Source: Primula veris (Eukaryota > Streptophyta > Magnoliopsida > Ericales > Primulaceae). From it: a stretch of DNA of 64,000 bases. The position numbers and the translations under genes were made by a program. Location: NCBI GenBank assembly GCA_963682055.1, contig OY821751.1, positions 11,718,001 to 11,782,000 of the forward strand, written 5' to 3'. How positions within the stretch are numbered: the stretch's first letter is position 1; each line of letters starts with the position of its first letter. This document shows, in pieces, positions 1 through 11,240 of this stretch. The notes beneath the pieces were generated by a model that was not told the DNA's origin, made no database searches, and worked only from the letters and a program-made list of their open reading frames with translations.

Positions 1-544
1 TTTTTCATTTTTTATAATTTTTTGTTTTTTTTTCATTTATGAGGGATTGAGAGAGAGATATTTTTAATTTTTTTATGAAATTAGATTTTTTTTAATTTAT
101 ATAGTATGAAAAAGTGTTATCTAACAGTAATGCAAATTATAATAGGTATATATTGAGAATTAAAGTTCAAAAGTGGTACAGAGGTATTAATCCTATATAA
201 TTGTACTTTAACAAATCTTGTACTAGTTTATACCACAATTAATTAAGAAGCAAAATGGTACCCTAAAACTATACTAGAAACCTATATTAATTGAAGCCGC
301 AAATTTAAGACCTTCATGCTGAAAGTACTTGAATCTAAGGTCAATGCACAAAACATACAACGTGTTATAAAATATTATCAAAACATACAAGCCAAACAAA
401 TTATTAGCAAAACATACAATTGACCCAAATAGAAAAAAAAATATATATTTCTCATCACCTACCAAAAAATTTCTCTTTCTCATCTTTCTCTTCGCGCTCT
501 CTCTTTCTAAATCATCATTTTTTTTCTTCATAAAAGCCTATCTT
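1..544. other. AT-rich non-coding stretch
   Basis: No gene, transposon end or clear repeat could be seen here. A minus-strand open frame at 274-531 has lysine/phenylalanine-rich low-complexity translation and no recognisable domain, so it is not called. Confidence 0.5.
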
Positions 545-1800
545 ATTTAATGTTAAAATGACTTCTAAACCGAAAAAAATAAAATTACAAAAAAATAAAA
601 AAAAATCAAAAAAGTCGAGAACCCGAAAAAACTCAAAAAATGCTGAAAAAACCTTTAAAAAAGCCGGGAATCCGAAAAAATGGTAAAAAATAAAAAAAAA
701 AACAATAAAAATCCAAAATCACCAAAAAATGGAAAAATAAAAAAAGTTCAAAAAAGTCGAGAATCCAAAAAAACCCAAAAAAGGCTGGAAAAACCTTTTA
801 AAAAGTCGGAAACCCGAAAAAGCCCAAAAAATGGTTTAAAAAAGTTAAAAAAAAAACAAAGAAAAATCCAAAATCACAAAAAGAATGAAAAAAGTTCACA
901 AAAGTTGAGAACCCGAAAAAACCAAAAAAAGTGCTGAAAAAACCTTTAAAAAGTCGGGAACCCGAAAAAACTCCAAAAAAGTGGCAAAAAACAAAAAAAA
1001 AAACCAAGAAAAATACAAAATCACAAAAATATATAAAAATAAAGTTCAAAAAAGTCGAGAACCCGAAAAAAGCCCCCAAAAATGGTAAAAAGCAAAAAAA
1101 AACAAGAAAATTACAAAATTACAAAAAAAAATGAAAAAAGTACAAAAAAGTCGAGAATTCAAAAAAGCCCAAAATTTGCTGAAAAACTTTTTAAAAAGTC
1201 GGTAACCCGAAAAAACCCAAAAAAATGGTTAAAAAAAAAACCAAGAAAAACCAAGAAAAATCCAAAATCACAAAAAAATGAAAAAAGTTCAAAAAAGTCG
1301 AGAATCTGAAAAAACTCAAAAAAGGCTGGAAAACCCTTTTAAAAGGTCGGGAACCCGAAAAAGCCCAAAAAATGGTTAAAAAAAAGTAAAAAAACAAAGA
1401 AAAATCGAAAATCACAAAAAGAATGAAAAAAGTTCACAAAAGTCGAGAACCCGAAAAAACCAAAAAAATGTTGAAAAACCCTTTAAAAAGTTGAAAACCG
1501 GAAAAAAACTCAAAAAAAGTGGCAAAAAAAAAAGCCAAGAAAAATCCAAAATCACAATATATAAAAATAAAGTTTAAAAAGGTCGAGAACTCGAAAAAAA
1601 TGGTAAAAAACAAAAAAAAAACAAGAAAATTACAAAAAAAAATGAAAAAATGAAAAAAGTTCAAAAAATTCGAGAATCCAACAAAACTCAAAATATGCTG
1701 AAAAAACTTTTAAAAAAGTCGGTAACCCGAAAAAACCCAAAAAAATGGTTAAAAAAAATATATATATATGAAAAAAGCTCGAAAAGCCCGAAAAATTCGA
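545..1800. repeat. Degenerate A-rich tandem repeat, about 145-bp unit
   Basis: The motif GTCGAGAACCCGAAAAA and close variants recur at about 614, 756, 904, 1054, 1150, 1298, 1442 and 1582, mostly 140-150 bp apart, with a related GTCGGGAACCCG half-unit between them. Each unit also carries an ATGGTAAAAA and a CCAAGAAAAATCCAAAATCAC segment. The lysine-rich plus-strand and phenylalanine-rich minus-strand open frames are products of the poly-A composition. The same family recurs at 13965-14515. Confidence 0.8.
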
Positions 1801-2060
1801 TTGTGTATACATTTTTCTTATTTTTTATGCATTCTTTTGTATTGTGTATTTATTTTTTTGTATTATGTATGTACTTTTTTGATTGTGTATGCCCTTTTCT
1901 CGATCGTTTATGCATTTTTTTTGGATTGTGTATGCAACTTTCTCGATTGTATATTCATTTTTTTGGATTATGTATTACTCTTTTTTATTGGTTATCCACT
2001 TTTTAATATTGTGTATTCACTTTTTAAATTGGATAGACAATGGTGATTTTTCATATTGTT
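1800..2060. repeat. Short GATTGTGTATGC-type repeats
   Basis: About eight irregular copies, roughly 25-30 bp apart, of a T-tract followed by GATTGTGTATGC or a close variant. They share the TTGTGTATGC core with the 40-bp satellite that follows, so they look like a diverged edge of that array. Open frames through here are low-complexity Phe/Tyr/Cys-rich shadows. Confidence 0.6.
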
Positions 2061-2880
2061 TGCAAAATTATATTGTGTATGCAATATGAAATCATTACTT
2101 TTTATGTGCAATGTATAACAATGTATTGTGTATGCCTGTAGTGTGTATTCCCGTATTAAAAAACATGTATAAATTATGTGTTGTGTATGCATGTATTAAA
2201 TAAAATGTATAAATATTGTATTATGTATGTCTGTATTAAAAAACATGTATAAACTATGTATTGTGTATGCCTGTATTAAAGAGCATGTATAAAAAGTGTA
2301 TTGTGTATGCATAATAAGAAAAACACAAAAAATGGACAGTGTCAATGAATACATAATGTATTGTGTATGACTGTATTAAAGAACGTGTATAAACAATATA
2401 TTGTGTATGCCTGTATTAAAAAGCATGTATAAAAAATGTATTGTTTATGTCTATATTAAAGAGCATGCATAAATAGTGTATTGTGTATGCCCGTATTAAA
2501 AAACATGTATAAACTGTGTATTGTGTATGTCTGTATTAAAGAGCATGTATAAATAATATATTATGTATGCCCGTATTAAAAAAATATGTATAAACTGTGT
2601 ATTGTGTATACTTGTATTAAAGAGCATGTATAAAATATGTATTCTGTATGCCTGTATTAAAGAGCATGTATAAATAGTGTATTGTGTATGTCCGTATTAA
2701 AAAACATGTATAAACTATGTATTGTGTATGTCTGTATTAAAGAGTATGTATAAATAATGTATTGTGTATGCCCGTAAACATGTATAAACTGTGTATTGTG
2801 TATGCCTGTATTAAAGAGATGTATAAAATATGTATTGTGTATGACTGTATTAAAGAACATGTATAAACACTATATTAACA
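2060..2880. repeat. 40-bp satellite, block 1
   Basis: Roughly twenty head-to-tail copies of a unit containing CTGTATTAAAGAACATGTAT and ATGTATTGTGTATGC. The spacing is exactly 40 bp where copies are intact, for example 2231 to 2271. Because 40 is not a multiple of three, minus-strand frames stay open by chance and translate as YTQYIIYT-like repeats. These are not genes. Confidence 0.85.
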
Positions 2881-2881
2881 A

Positions 2882-3087
2882 TTTAATCGGCATTTTTCAT
2901 ATCGAGGAACAGAATATGTCAACAACACATCACTTTTATCCAAATGCAACCAAATATCACAAATTTTAGCCACCAAATTTTCAAAACTTATATCGATCTG
3001 AATTGCAATTATAACCATCTTAGAACTAGCAACCGTGACAACATTTAGATGCACATCATCAAAATACTGCTCATTGCTCTACAAAAA
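2882..3087 (-). pseudogene. Mutator-like transposase N-terminal fragment (candidate)
   Basis: This roughly 200-bp non-repetitive island sits between the two satellite blocks. Its minus strand has an open frame of about 67 codons with no usable start. The translation includes SFENLVAKICDIWLHLDKSD followed by VLLTYSVPRYEKCRL. That pattern resembles the N-terminal domain of plant MuDR-type (MULE) transposases, where an 'LV.KIC' helix is followed by a 'Y.VP' strand and a short acidic stretch. The frame stops just before the satellite resumes. No further MULE coding is visible, so if correct this is a relic. The family call is from pattern recognition only. Confidence 0.35.
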
Positions 3088-3104
3088 AAAAAAAAAAAAC
3101 ACAA

Positions 3105-3960
3105 AAAGTATAAATGGATAAACAATGTATTGTGTATGCATGTATTAAAAAACATGTATAAAAGATATATTGTGTATGTTTATATTAAAGAACATGTATA
3201 AAAGATGTATTGTGTATGCATGTATTAAAGAACATGTATAAAAGATGTATTGTGTATGCCTGTATAAAAAGAACATGTATAAAAGATGTATTGTGTATGT
3301 CTGTATTAAAAAACATATTGTGTATGCCTGTATTAAAGAACATGTATAAAAAATGTATTGTGTATGCATGTATTAAATAACATGTATAAAAAACACAATA
3401 CATCTTTTTTGTGTATGGATAATAAATAAAACACACAAAAAAGCAGTCTCAATAGATACACAATGTACTACGTATGGATTTATAAAAGAGCGTATATAGC
3501 AATGTATTGTGCATGCATGTATTAAAAAGCATGTATAAACACTATATTGCATATGTCTATATTTAATAACATGTATAAACTGTGTATTGTGTATGCATGT
3601 ATTAAAGAACATGTATAAAAAAATGTATTGTGTATGCATGTATTTAACAACCTGTATAAAAAATACAATACATCTTTTTTGTGTACGGATAATAAACGAA
3701 ACACAAAGAAGGCAGTCTCAATAGATACACAATATACTGCGTATGAATTTATAAAAGAGCGTATATAACAATTTATTATGTATGTCTGTATTAAAGAGCA
3801 TGTATAAACGCTATATTGCGTATGTCTATATTTAATAGCATGTATAAACTGTGTATTGTGTATGCCTGTATTAAATAACATGTATAAACGATATATTGTG
3901 TATGGATAATAAAAACACAATACATTGTTATTAAAAAAAAAAAAAAAAACACAAAACACT
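3105..3960. repeat. 40-bp satellite, block 2, with higher-order repeat
   Basis: Same 40-bp unit as block 1. A larger segment recurs about 272 bp apart (around 3385 and 3657): an AATACATCTTTTTTGTGTA box, then GATAATAAA, then CAGTCTCAATAGATACACAA. This marks a higher-order repeat made of satellite plus spacer. Minus-strand open frames (for example 3145-3369 and 3522-3959) are Tyr/Thr/His-rich shadows. Confidence 0.8.
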
Positions 3961-5520
3961 GTTAATATTCGGCATCTCGAGTCTATTTTGTTTCTTTATC
4001 AATCATATTATTCTAACAAAATACCAATTTTTGAAAAAATATTGAGAAAATAACCAACGCAAACCAAGATATATCGTCAACTAATTTCTTCGAAAAGTAA
4101 TCCTGTTTCATATACGATTTGAGATGAATAAAATCCAAATAAAACCCTAATCGAAAACAACCTCGTAAATAACTCTGTATTTAAATCGATTTATGAAAAA
4201 TAAACCCTAATTCAAACAATAAATCAGAGAAATCCGACGAAGAGAAACTGAGTATTCGAAATAATAAAAATACGGATCAAAATCGCCTAATTAAAAGCGA
4301 ATTTATTGTTTGATAGAATGATTCGACGGAGGTGTATAAAGAAAATATTTTGTATAGATGTTAATTATGGGGTTTATAGGGCGAGTGGGTTTGATTTCAA
4401 ATTACAAGTAGATAGATATATAAATATGTATGTATATATAAGGAGAGAGAGAGGGGGGTTAAAATAATATAAATGATTTAGTATTTATAATTTTAATTAG
4501 TTGTATATTTTGGGAATAAAGTGTTGTGGTGTAATTTTTTGGTAATTAGTTTAAAATAATTGTATATTTTGATAATTTTCCATCGAAGAATCTAAAGGTT
4601 TAATCATAATTAAATATATAACACCTTGACAAAATAGACATACACTGAACCAGAGTTCTCAAATATTGTATCCAAGAGAGTCACGAGTGTACAGCCATTG
4701 TATTGAACCTAAAGAGCATAATTGAAAAAACCAACTCGGTCAAAGTGTAAGTTAAAATAGACAGTGGATATGAAACAATTAACTCGGTCAGACTCTTTCG
4801 TAGTTAATAACACAAGCCAATATTACTCATGCATAGTACAAAATGATACAATCTTACAAATAAAAAAATAAAAAACGAAGAAAGAAGACAAAAAAAGAGT
4901 GAGTTCAAAGTGTAAGTTAAAATAGAGCAATTTAAGACTCACCACTGACATGTCAGCATTAACTTTCCTAACTTTAGTCCATGAAATAATTACTGGGCTC
5001 CAGTACTTTTTGACTTTCAAACACCTGGAAAATTTAGCACTCGAACGTTGTAAAATTATAAGACCACAGATTGCGGTGCTAATGAGTAATGCCTAACAAA
5101 GGGTAATGCTTTAAATCGAACTTAAGAGTTTCATGCAAGTATTGTTAGCATAGCATTGTAAAAATTAAGAGTTACATTCAAGTATTGTTAGTATAACATT
5201 GTTAAAATTAAGAGTTTTGTTAGTATAACCTTGTTAAAATTAAGAGTTTCATGCAAGTTTACTTATATAGCATAACATTATCTCATGCAACAATGGACAT
5301 ACATAAAGGACGCTTACAAAATCAAACATAGTTGTTTCGATCATACATGGAAATTTGCCTAGTTTAAATGAGCTAGTCAATACGAGATTGAGAAAAAAAT
5401 ATAAGTAATTGAGCTGAAAATTTTAAAATTTTCAAGTCTAGCTAGCAGAACCTAAATCAACATAACAACATATAGCTACGTAACACTGCAACCAAACAAA
5501 CCCTTAAAACTTATATTTCC
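3961..5520. other. Intergenic, with small direct repeats
   Basis: No gene recognised. A short tandem repeat lies at about 5124-5260, where AAATTAAGAGTT and a TATTGTTAG-type segment recur at roughly 45-50 bp. A phrase AAAGTGTAAGTTAAAATAGA is repeated near 4743 and 4908. Confidence 0.4.
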
Positions 5521-5526
5521 TTTTAC

Positions 5527-5533
5527 TATATAT
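5527..5533 (+). promoter_or_regulatory. TATA box of the small membrane-protein gene
   Basis: TATATAT lies 168 bp before the chosen ATG, in the normal place for a plant core promoter. A pyrimidine-rich CT stretch at about 5655-5690 would then fall in the 5' leader, which is common in plant mRNAs. Confidence 0.45.
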
Positions 5534-5694
5534 TTATTATTTACCATACCCCCATCCTAATGTCACTATTTCTTTACACTTCAAATTTTGAAGAAACATT
5601 TTTTCTATCTGTCTGCTTTATATCTCTCCATAACAGTCAAGAATCAAGACTATATACCCTTTCTTCACTTTTCTCCCTCTCACTCTTTAACACT

Positions 5695-6018
5695 ATGATG
5701 GAAAAGTTGGAGAACCAGCTTCCCCCTTTGGTGGAAACACCACCAGTAGAAATGGTGGTTGAGCCAAAGCATTCGACAAACCACTCGATAGAGACGTTGG
5801 TTGTTGTCTTAGCCGTGATCACAATCATTGGTGTTATAGCGAGTATCATCGCTAGGCTATGTGGTGGACGGCACCTTGGCGGAAATGGAGAGCAAGACAT
5901 TGAAGGATGGGTGGAAAGAAAGTGCCGTAGCTGCCTCGACACAGGACTTCCACCACCACCACCAACAACAACAAAAGTGGAAGAACCTAAACCAGCTCCA
6001 GAAGAAGTAAAGAAGTGA
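5695..6018 (+). CDS. Small single-pass membrane protein, unknown function
   Basis: A single-exon frame of 107 codons. It remains open upstream to an ATG at 5560, but that part is CT-rich, low in conserved character and overlaps the expected 5' leader, so I start at the MMEK methionine at 5695. Seen in the protein: an acidic/proline-rich N-terminus (residues 1-30), one hydrophobic helix from about residue 31 to 55 (IETLVVVLAVITIIGVIASI), then Arg and a Cys-Gly-Gly turn, then GNGEQDIEGWVERKCRSC, and a proline/lysine tail. The DIEGWVE.KC.SC stretch looks like a conserved motif of small uncharacterised plant membrane proteins, as I recall them. The paired cysteines after the helix could bind a metal or be acylated, which is inference. 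No enzyme motif is visible. The gene stands alone, with no close neighbour on either side. Confidence 0.7.
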   Translation: MMEKLENQLPPLVETPPVEMVVEPKHSTNHSIETLVVVLAVITIIGVIASIIARLCGGRHLGGNGEQDIEGWVERKCRSCLDTGLPPPPPTTTKVEEPKPAPEEVKK

Positions 6019-8740
6019 TATATTGAGCTTGTTTGGTTCAAATTGTTCTTATAATTGTAATGCATATGGTTAGCCACTTTAAACTTGAACTTCTTCTTTT
6101 TATGGTTCTTTTGGCTTGAAAAGCTAGAAGTTTTAAGCTGCTTGAACTATAACTTTTTTACTACTTTGGCAACTCTAAGAAGCCAGCTTAACTGGTTAAA
6201 AGTGCAACCATACATGTCCTAAGTTTGAATCATCATTTTCGACTAGACAACTCATGGAGGTGTAGTTTTGATGAGTTGTATCTATACCGCATAATACCAT
6301 AGAGTAGAACAATCACTATGGATTAATATTTAGTGTGGTAATGTACTAGCTGATACTCTTTTTTCTCTTGCTTTTAAATGGATCACAAGGACTTGTGCTT
6401 AACTAATGTAATTTTCTTGTAGTTAGTGTGTTTCATTAACTAGAAAATATTCTGGGTTGTTGTCCTTGTTTGTGTTCCTTCCCATACAACTCTCCTCTAG
6501 ACATATAATAAGGAAATTATAATTATATCATAACTTACTTTCGGGCTTCTAATAGTTATAAGCAAATAAACATGGACTAATAAGCTAGTTTTAGTATCAA
6601 AAAAAAAATAAAAATAAAAAATATAAAAAATATAAAAAAAAGAAGAAGCTAGTTTTAGTATCCATATCTGCTGGTAAAATGCTTTCAAGACAGACTATAA
6701 AATAACTTGTCGACCATAAGTTCAAATTCTGGACTAATTAACCAAAACTTTTGAAGCTGCTAAGATGAACTAGATTTTTCTTAGCCTAAAATTTGCTTAC
6801 TTACTTTATTAAACTTATATTAAAACAATCACAACGAAATCTAAAACAGTACATTTGTAAAATTTCAGACTCCCAACGGTCACATACAACAAGTCTTCAT
6901 AGGCCCCTTTCATCAATCTTTTTTAGCTTATTTATATCTAACGTGAGATACAATTATATAAGTGCAACTGCTGTTCTTTCTAACATTTTTTTCTCTTTTA
7001 ACATGTCTTTAATTTTTTTTATTGTTTAAGATAAAGTTAAAGCCTCGTTAATTACTTTACTAAGAACTAATAATATTGAAAAGCAGCACTAACCGTTGCT
7101 GATCCTTTACTGAACAGAAAATCTAAGAATATGGAGGCTATCATGGCCCCTGTATTGATTTTATACCATTTCACCAGAAATTTTGGCCAACGAACCATGT
7201 TCAATAAATTTTAATTTGACCTTTTAAAAGCCAACTGTATTTCCTTTCAAAAAAAAAAAACCAACTGTATTCAAGTCATTTTTTTCTTTATGTTTCTACC
7301 CATCAAAAACATATTTATGAAAATGGCATATTGGACACGATACAAAAGCGAAGGATCTAACTGGGTTAGAACTTATGGCACTTTTGGTTCAAGAAATATC
7401 TCATATGACTTTTTAAAAGCCATCTCCGTCTCCAAGTCATTTTGTATCAATCAAAATTCAAGGGTTAAATCTTTTACTGTATTGCAGTTTGATATTCTTA
7501 GGGTAAGAGGCACAGTAACAAGTGCACAAAAGATCATTTCCACCTCATCATGGATTCGTGGATCTTTTTTTTAAAAAAAAAAAATGCATGATTATTAAAG
7601 TGGCATATTGGACACACATACAAAGTGGAAGTATCTAGCGAGGTTAGAACTTATGATGGCACTTTTGGTCCAAGTATTTTCAGAAAGTCAGAAATACTGC
7701 GAGGTGATTCGAGTTTAACAACTTCATGACAAAGTTATGCAAATTTGAATATAAACCATGTATTCAGAGTTCACAAAGGAATAGAAAAGGGTTTGATTAC
7801 TGATAAAGTCCAAATGTACATGTATCAGAAGAAGTTTTGGAAGAATAAACACAATTATCCGTATACAATTACATGAAACGTAAATGGTAAACATCACTCA
7901 CCAGAACCAGAACCAGAACTACGACTTCCGATAGTGGTTTGCCTATTTTCTACAAATTAAAATTATTGCAAATCAATATATATCTTCCTCTTCCATCTTT
8001 TTTTTATGTCACCAATTTTAACGAACAAATTCCACATACCGACAAAAAAGAAGTTGAACACAGAGATTTACTCATCTTTTATGAACTTAAAACATATCAG
8101 AGCTGGTATCAGCATGGATGGTTTAGCTGAGAAGATTCAACATTAACACATAAGGTCCAATTAAGAGTAAAGTCGCTCTGTCTAAGCAGTCATACACTCA
8201 TACTGTTAAATCATGAATAATTCAATAACCAAATAATTAGGCCTATTTTAGATGGTTTTACTATACAAAACACCAACTAAAACTCTAACCACCCACAAAT
8301 CTGACTTATGATGCCGCACACGGAAAAGAAAAGCAGAAGTAACAATACATAAAAACGAGTAGGTAACTTGGATACAGTTTCCTAAAGCTAATTGATTAAG
8401 TTATAAACCTAGAATGCTACTAATATATAGTTCTTATCTGGAATTGGTACTACAATCAAAATTTCCCCGTTATGATTCACTATATATATAGAATTTCTAG
8501 TGAGATGCTCCAATTATATATGTTAAGATCTCTACTCGAAAATTCACTTTAGGTTTATCTAATACGTGTACCATAAACAATCAACTTCATTCTTGTTAGA
8601 GCTTAAAAAGTCGTAGAATGGCTTGATTGACCGCAGCTTTTAAGCAAACAAACTGGGTTGACTGCGGCTGATAAATGAATGACCATATTCAGCTTACAAT
8701 CACCAGTTTTCTAAAACTATAAACCAAAGGAAACACTTCT
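6019..8740. other. Intergenic region with diverged small repeats
   Basis: No protein gene recognised. Two diverged direct repeats of about 80 bp occur at 7322-7398 and 7597-7680; both contain ATGGCATATTGGACAC or its variant, then GGTTAGAACTTATG and GGCACTTTTGGT. Short open frames (for example 7290-7574) have no domain and partly consist of this repeat. Confidence 0.45.
6180..6310 (+). mobile_element. tRNA-derived SINE-like relic (candidate)
   Basis: AACTGGTTAAAAGTGC resembles a Pol III A box. It is followed about 30 bp later by AAGTTTGAATCATC, which resembles a B box. No acceptor stem, terminal tail or target duplication could be fixed, so this is a weak call. Confidence 0.25.
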
Positions 8741-9510
8741 AGTCTGATCAATCAAGTGCACAATATCCTACAAGAGAAAAAAAAGCGTAGCTAAAAACCT
8801 GCAATGAACAAGCTATTAAGTTTTCATAAGAGTTTGAAGGAATCTGATGTTCGGATCACAACTTGGTTGTAACGGTTTTCATAAAATCCAACAATGTTGA
8901 TCTTATCACCATTCATAACTCATAAGTCTCCAATCAAAGCATTCATATTTTATACTAAAGGGCCAAAGAACAGTCAGACAGGGTCTAAATTTCATTGAAA
9001 CAGTCCCCTTACACATGATAGATATATGTCGAATCTGAAGTAGTAGGGATGGGAAGATTAAGTTTAAAAATTTCCTTGACAAAACGAAGTTGAGTTTGAC
9101 CTTTTGTAAGCAAAAGGGAAAACTAGTGGAAAAAAATTTAAATGCACATACGAAGTTGGCTCCTCCCAAACTAGCCCATTCCGGTGACGAGTAAGCACCG
9201 GCAGAAGAGCAATCACCATCACGTCATCATTGCTGTAACTATATACGTATCTGGAGGCAGCGGCGGAACTAGGCTTTGAATATGGGAGGAACAATTTGTT
9301 CAGTATATTCGTAGATATAAGTATCCGGATCAAGACTACAACTTGACTTGAAAATGTACAACTCCAGCTTCAAAACTATTTAAGAAACTTATTGCTCTCT
9401 GTTTATGTTGGTCATTTTCATATGTAAACTTTTATGTACTCACTAGTTGAACATTAAGAGGCTAGCGGATTTTAGAAAGGACGGTACAAAGAAAACCTTT
9501 GTTTCCGACT
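8741..9510. repeat. Tandem duplication, copy A
   Basis: About 770 bp, starting at AGTCTGATCAATCAAGTGCA and ending near CCTTTGTTTCCGACT. It matches copy B (9514-10992) along its whole length with scattered substitutions. Shared landmarks are CAATGAACAAGCTATTAAG, TCTGATGTTCGGATCACA, CAGCGGCGGAACTAG and AAACTATTTAAGAAACTTAT. No convincing coding frame lies in either copy, and frames open in one are broken in the other. Confidence 0.8.
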
Positions 9511-9999
9511 TTTAGTCTGATCAATCAAGTGCAGTACTATATCCTATAAGAAAAAAAAGAACTAAATAAGCGTAGCTTAAAAGTTGCAATGAACAAGCTA
9601 TTAAGTTTTCATAAGAATTTGAAAGAATCTGATGTTTGGATCACATCTTGGTTGTAAGGGTTCTCATAAAATCCAACAATGTTGAGCTTATCACCATTCA
9701 TAACTCACAAGTCTGCAATCTAGCATTCATATTTCATATTGAAGGGCCAAAAACAGTCAGACGATCGAAGTATAAATTACGTCGAAACAGTCCCCTAACA
9801 CAGTCTACACATAATAGATATAAGCGAATCTGAAGTAGTGGAAATTGGGAGGATTCGGTTCAGAATTTTCCTTGACAAAACGAAGTTGAGTTTGACCTTT
9901 TGAACGCAAAGTGGAAAACTAGTGGAAATAATTTTAGATGCACACACGAAGTTGGCACCTCCCAAATAACCATTCTGTCATAAATTAATGTTGTAACTA

Positions 10000-10202
10000 T
10001 TTAGTTTGATAGTTGAGATGATATTAGTGTGTATGTTTCTCTCTTTTGGTGTATTTTGTTTTACCCACGGTGGATTTGGGCAGTAACACCTGAGTAGGAG
10101 GCTTTCGGGCACTCTGAATGGTCTTGTAGTCTATTCCAGAAGAATCTGTACTCTGTATTCTGGTCTGTTATTTGCAATAATAATGAGCTTTTACTATAAA
10201 AA
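10000..10202 (+). mobile_element. 5'-truncated LINE-like insertion
   Basis: The segment is flanked by 13-bp direct repeats AATGTTGTAACTA at 9987-9999 and 10203-10215. It ends in an A-run after GCAATAATAATGAGC. Copy A of the surrounding duplication has one related copy of the flank and no insert. A variable-length target duplication with a 3' A-tail fits target-primed reverse transcription. No coding remains. Confidence 0.65.
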
Positions 10203-10225
10203 AATGTTGTAACTACGTATCTGGA

Positions 10226-10722
10226 ACAGTGTTTTAAATAGCGTTATCGCTATCGTAGCGTTTTTTCGAGAGAAACGCTAAAAGCGCTAATAGCGTTGCT
10301 ATGTAGCGCTTTGCGGTGTATTTTTTTTTGCCTAAATATGCACTAAACTTTAGAATATATAACAAAAAAAATAAAAAAATGTATAGTTATATTAGATAGT
10401 AATAAAAAAACAAAAAATAAAAAAAAATTGTTGTCGGTGAGTTTTGAACCTGAGTTCTGCTGGAAAACACAGCACTGTCTCAACCATCTGGACTGCAGAC
10501 ACTTCTATAAAAATTATACAATATATATATTAATTATTTAGATCCGCTGTTTTTTTTTTTACTCGCTATTTACGCTTTTGGTCCAGAATTTCGCGCCTTT
10601 TGCGCTTTTGGTCCCCTGTAGCGCGATTTTAGCGCAATTCCACCCAAAATCGTGATTTTTCGTTGCGTTTTTTATCAAAAAAACGCTATTTCGCGCTACG
10701 TAGCGCGAATTTTAAAACAGAG
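10226..10722. mobile_element. TIR element (MITE), 497 bp
   Basis: The ends are imperfect inverted repeats: left ACAGTGTTTTAAATAGCG, right GAATTTTAAAACAGAG. Target duplications ATCTGGA lie at 10219-10225 and 10723-10729; copy A has a single ATCTGGA at this point. Subterminal AGCGC/GCGCT motifs are abundant on both sides. A 7-8-bp duplication suggests the hAT group. The minus strand inside (about 10430-10500) contains a CAGGTTCAAAACTC B-box-like motif and an A-box-like stretch. No transposase is encoded. Confidence 0.7.
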
Positions 10723-11240
10723 ATCTGGAGGCAGCGGCGGAACTAGTCTTTGGAATGGGAGGAACAATTCGTTCAGTGTATTCGTAGATATAAGTATCCG
10801 GTTCAAGACTGCAACTTGAGTTGAAATGTTCAACTCCAGCTTCAAAACTATTTAAGAAACTTATGGCTTCCTATTTATGTTGGTCATTCTCATATGTAAA
10901 CTTTTTATGTAATCACTAGTTGAAGTGTTGAATAAGACGCTAGCGGAATTTAGGAAGGATGGTACAAAGACTACCTCTGTTTCCGACTTCGGTTCAATCA
11001 GAGAGATTACAAGAATATGAAACCGATAAAGTATTTCATGAATACTGGACCAAAACTTGGCAACATAGATATTCTTATAAGTTAAAAGAGGCGCATAGGG
11101 ATAATTGGTTAAATGACTTAATTAGTTAATTATGAAGTTAGCAAACTGCCAAATACTACAAGATCCACTACTAATTTCTGGATATGTAGAACATAACCCG
11201 GAAAGTGTTTTGTGCCTGATCCATGCAACCACCATTTTAA

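Larger units (their letters stand above)
9514..10992. repeat. Tandem duplication, copy B, with two insertions
   Basis: Copy B of the 8741-9510 segment. Removing the insertions at 10000-10202 and 10226-10722, with their target duplications, leaves about 755 bp collinear with copy A. Copy A therefore supplies the empty-site sequence for both insertions. Confidence 0.8.

Noticed and set aside
680..1309. Lysine-rich proteins in the A-rich tract
   Set aside because: Composition artefact of poly-A repeats; no frame is conserved between repeat units.
5560..5694. Upstream ATG extending the small membrane protein by 45 residues
   Set aside because: The region follows the TATA box by about 30 bp, is CT-rich as a leader, and encodes no signal peptide ending sensibly before the conserved part.
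10430..10500. tRNA gene
   Set aside because: Only box-like motifs are seen. No acceptor stem or cloverleaf closes around them.
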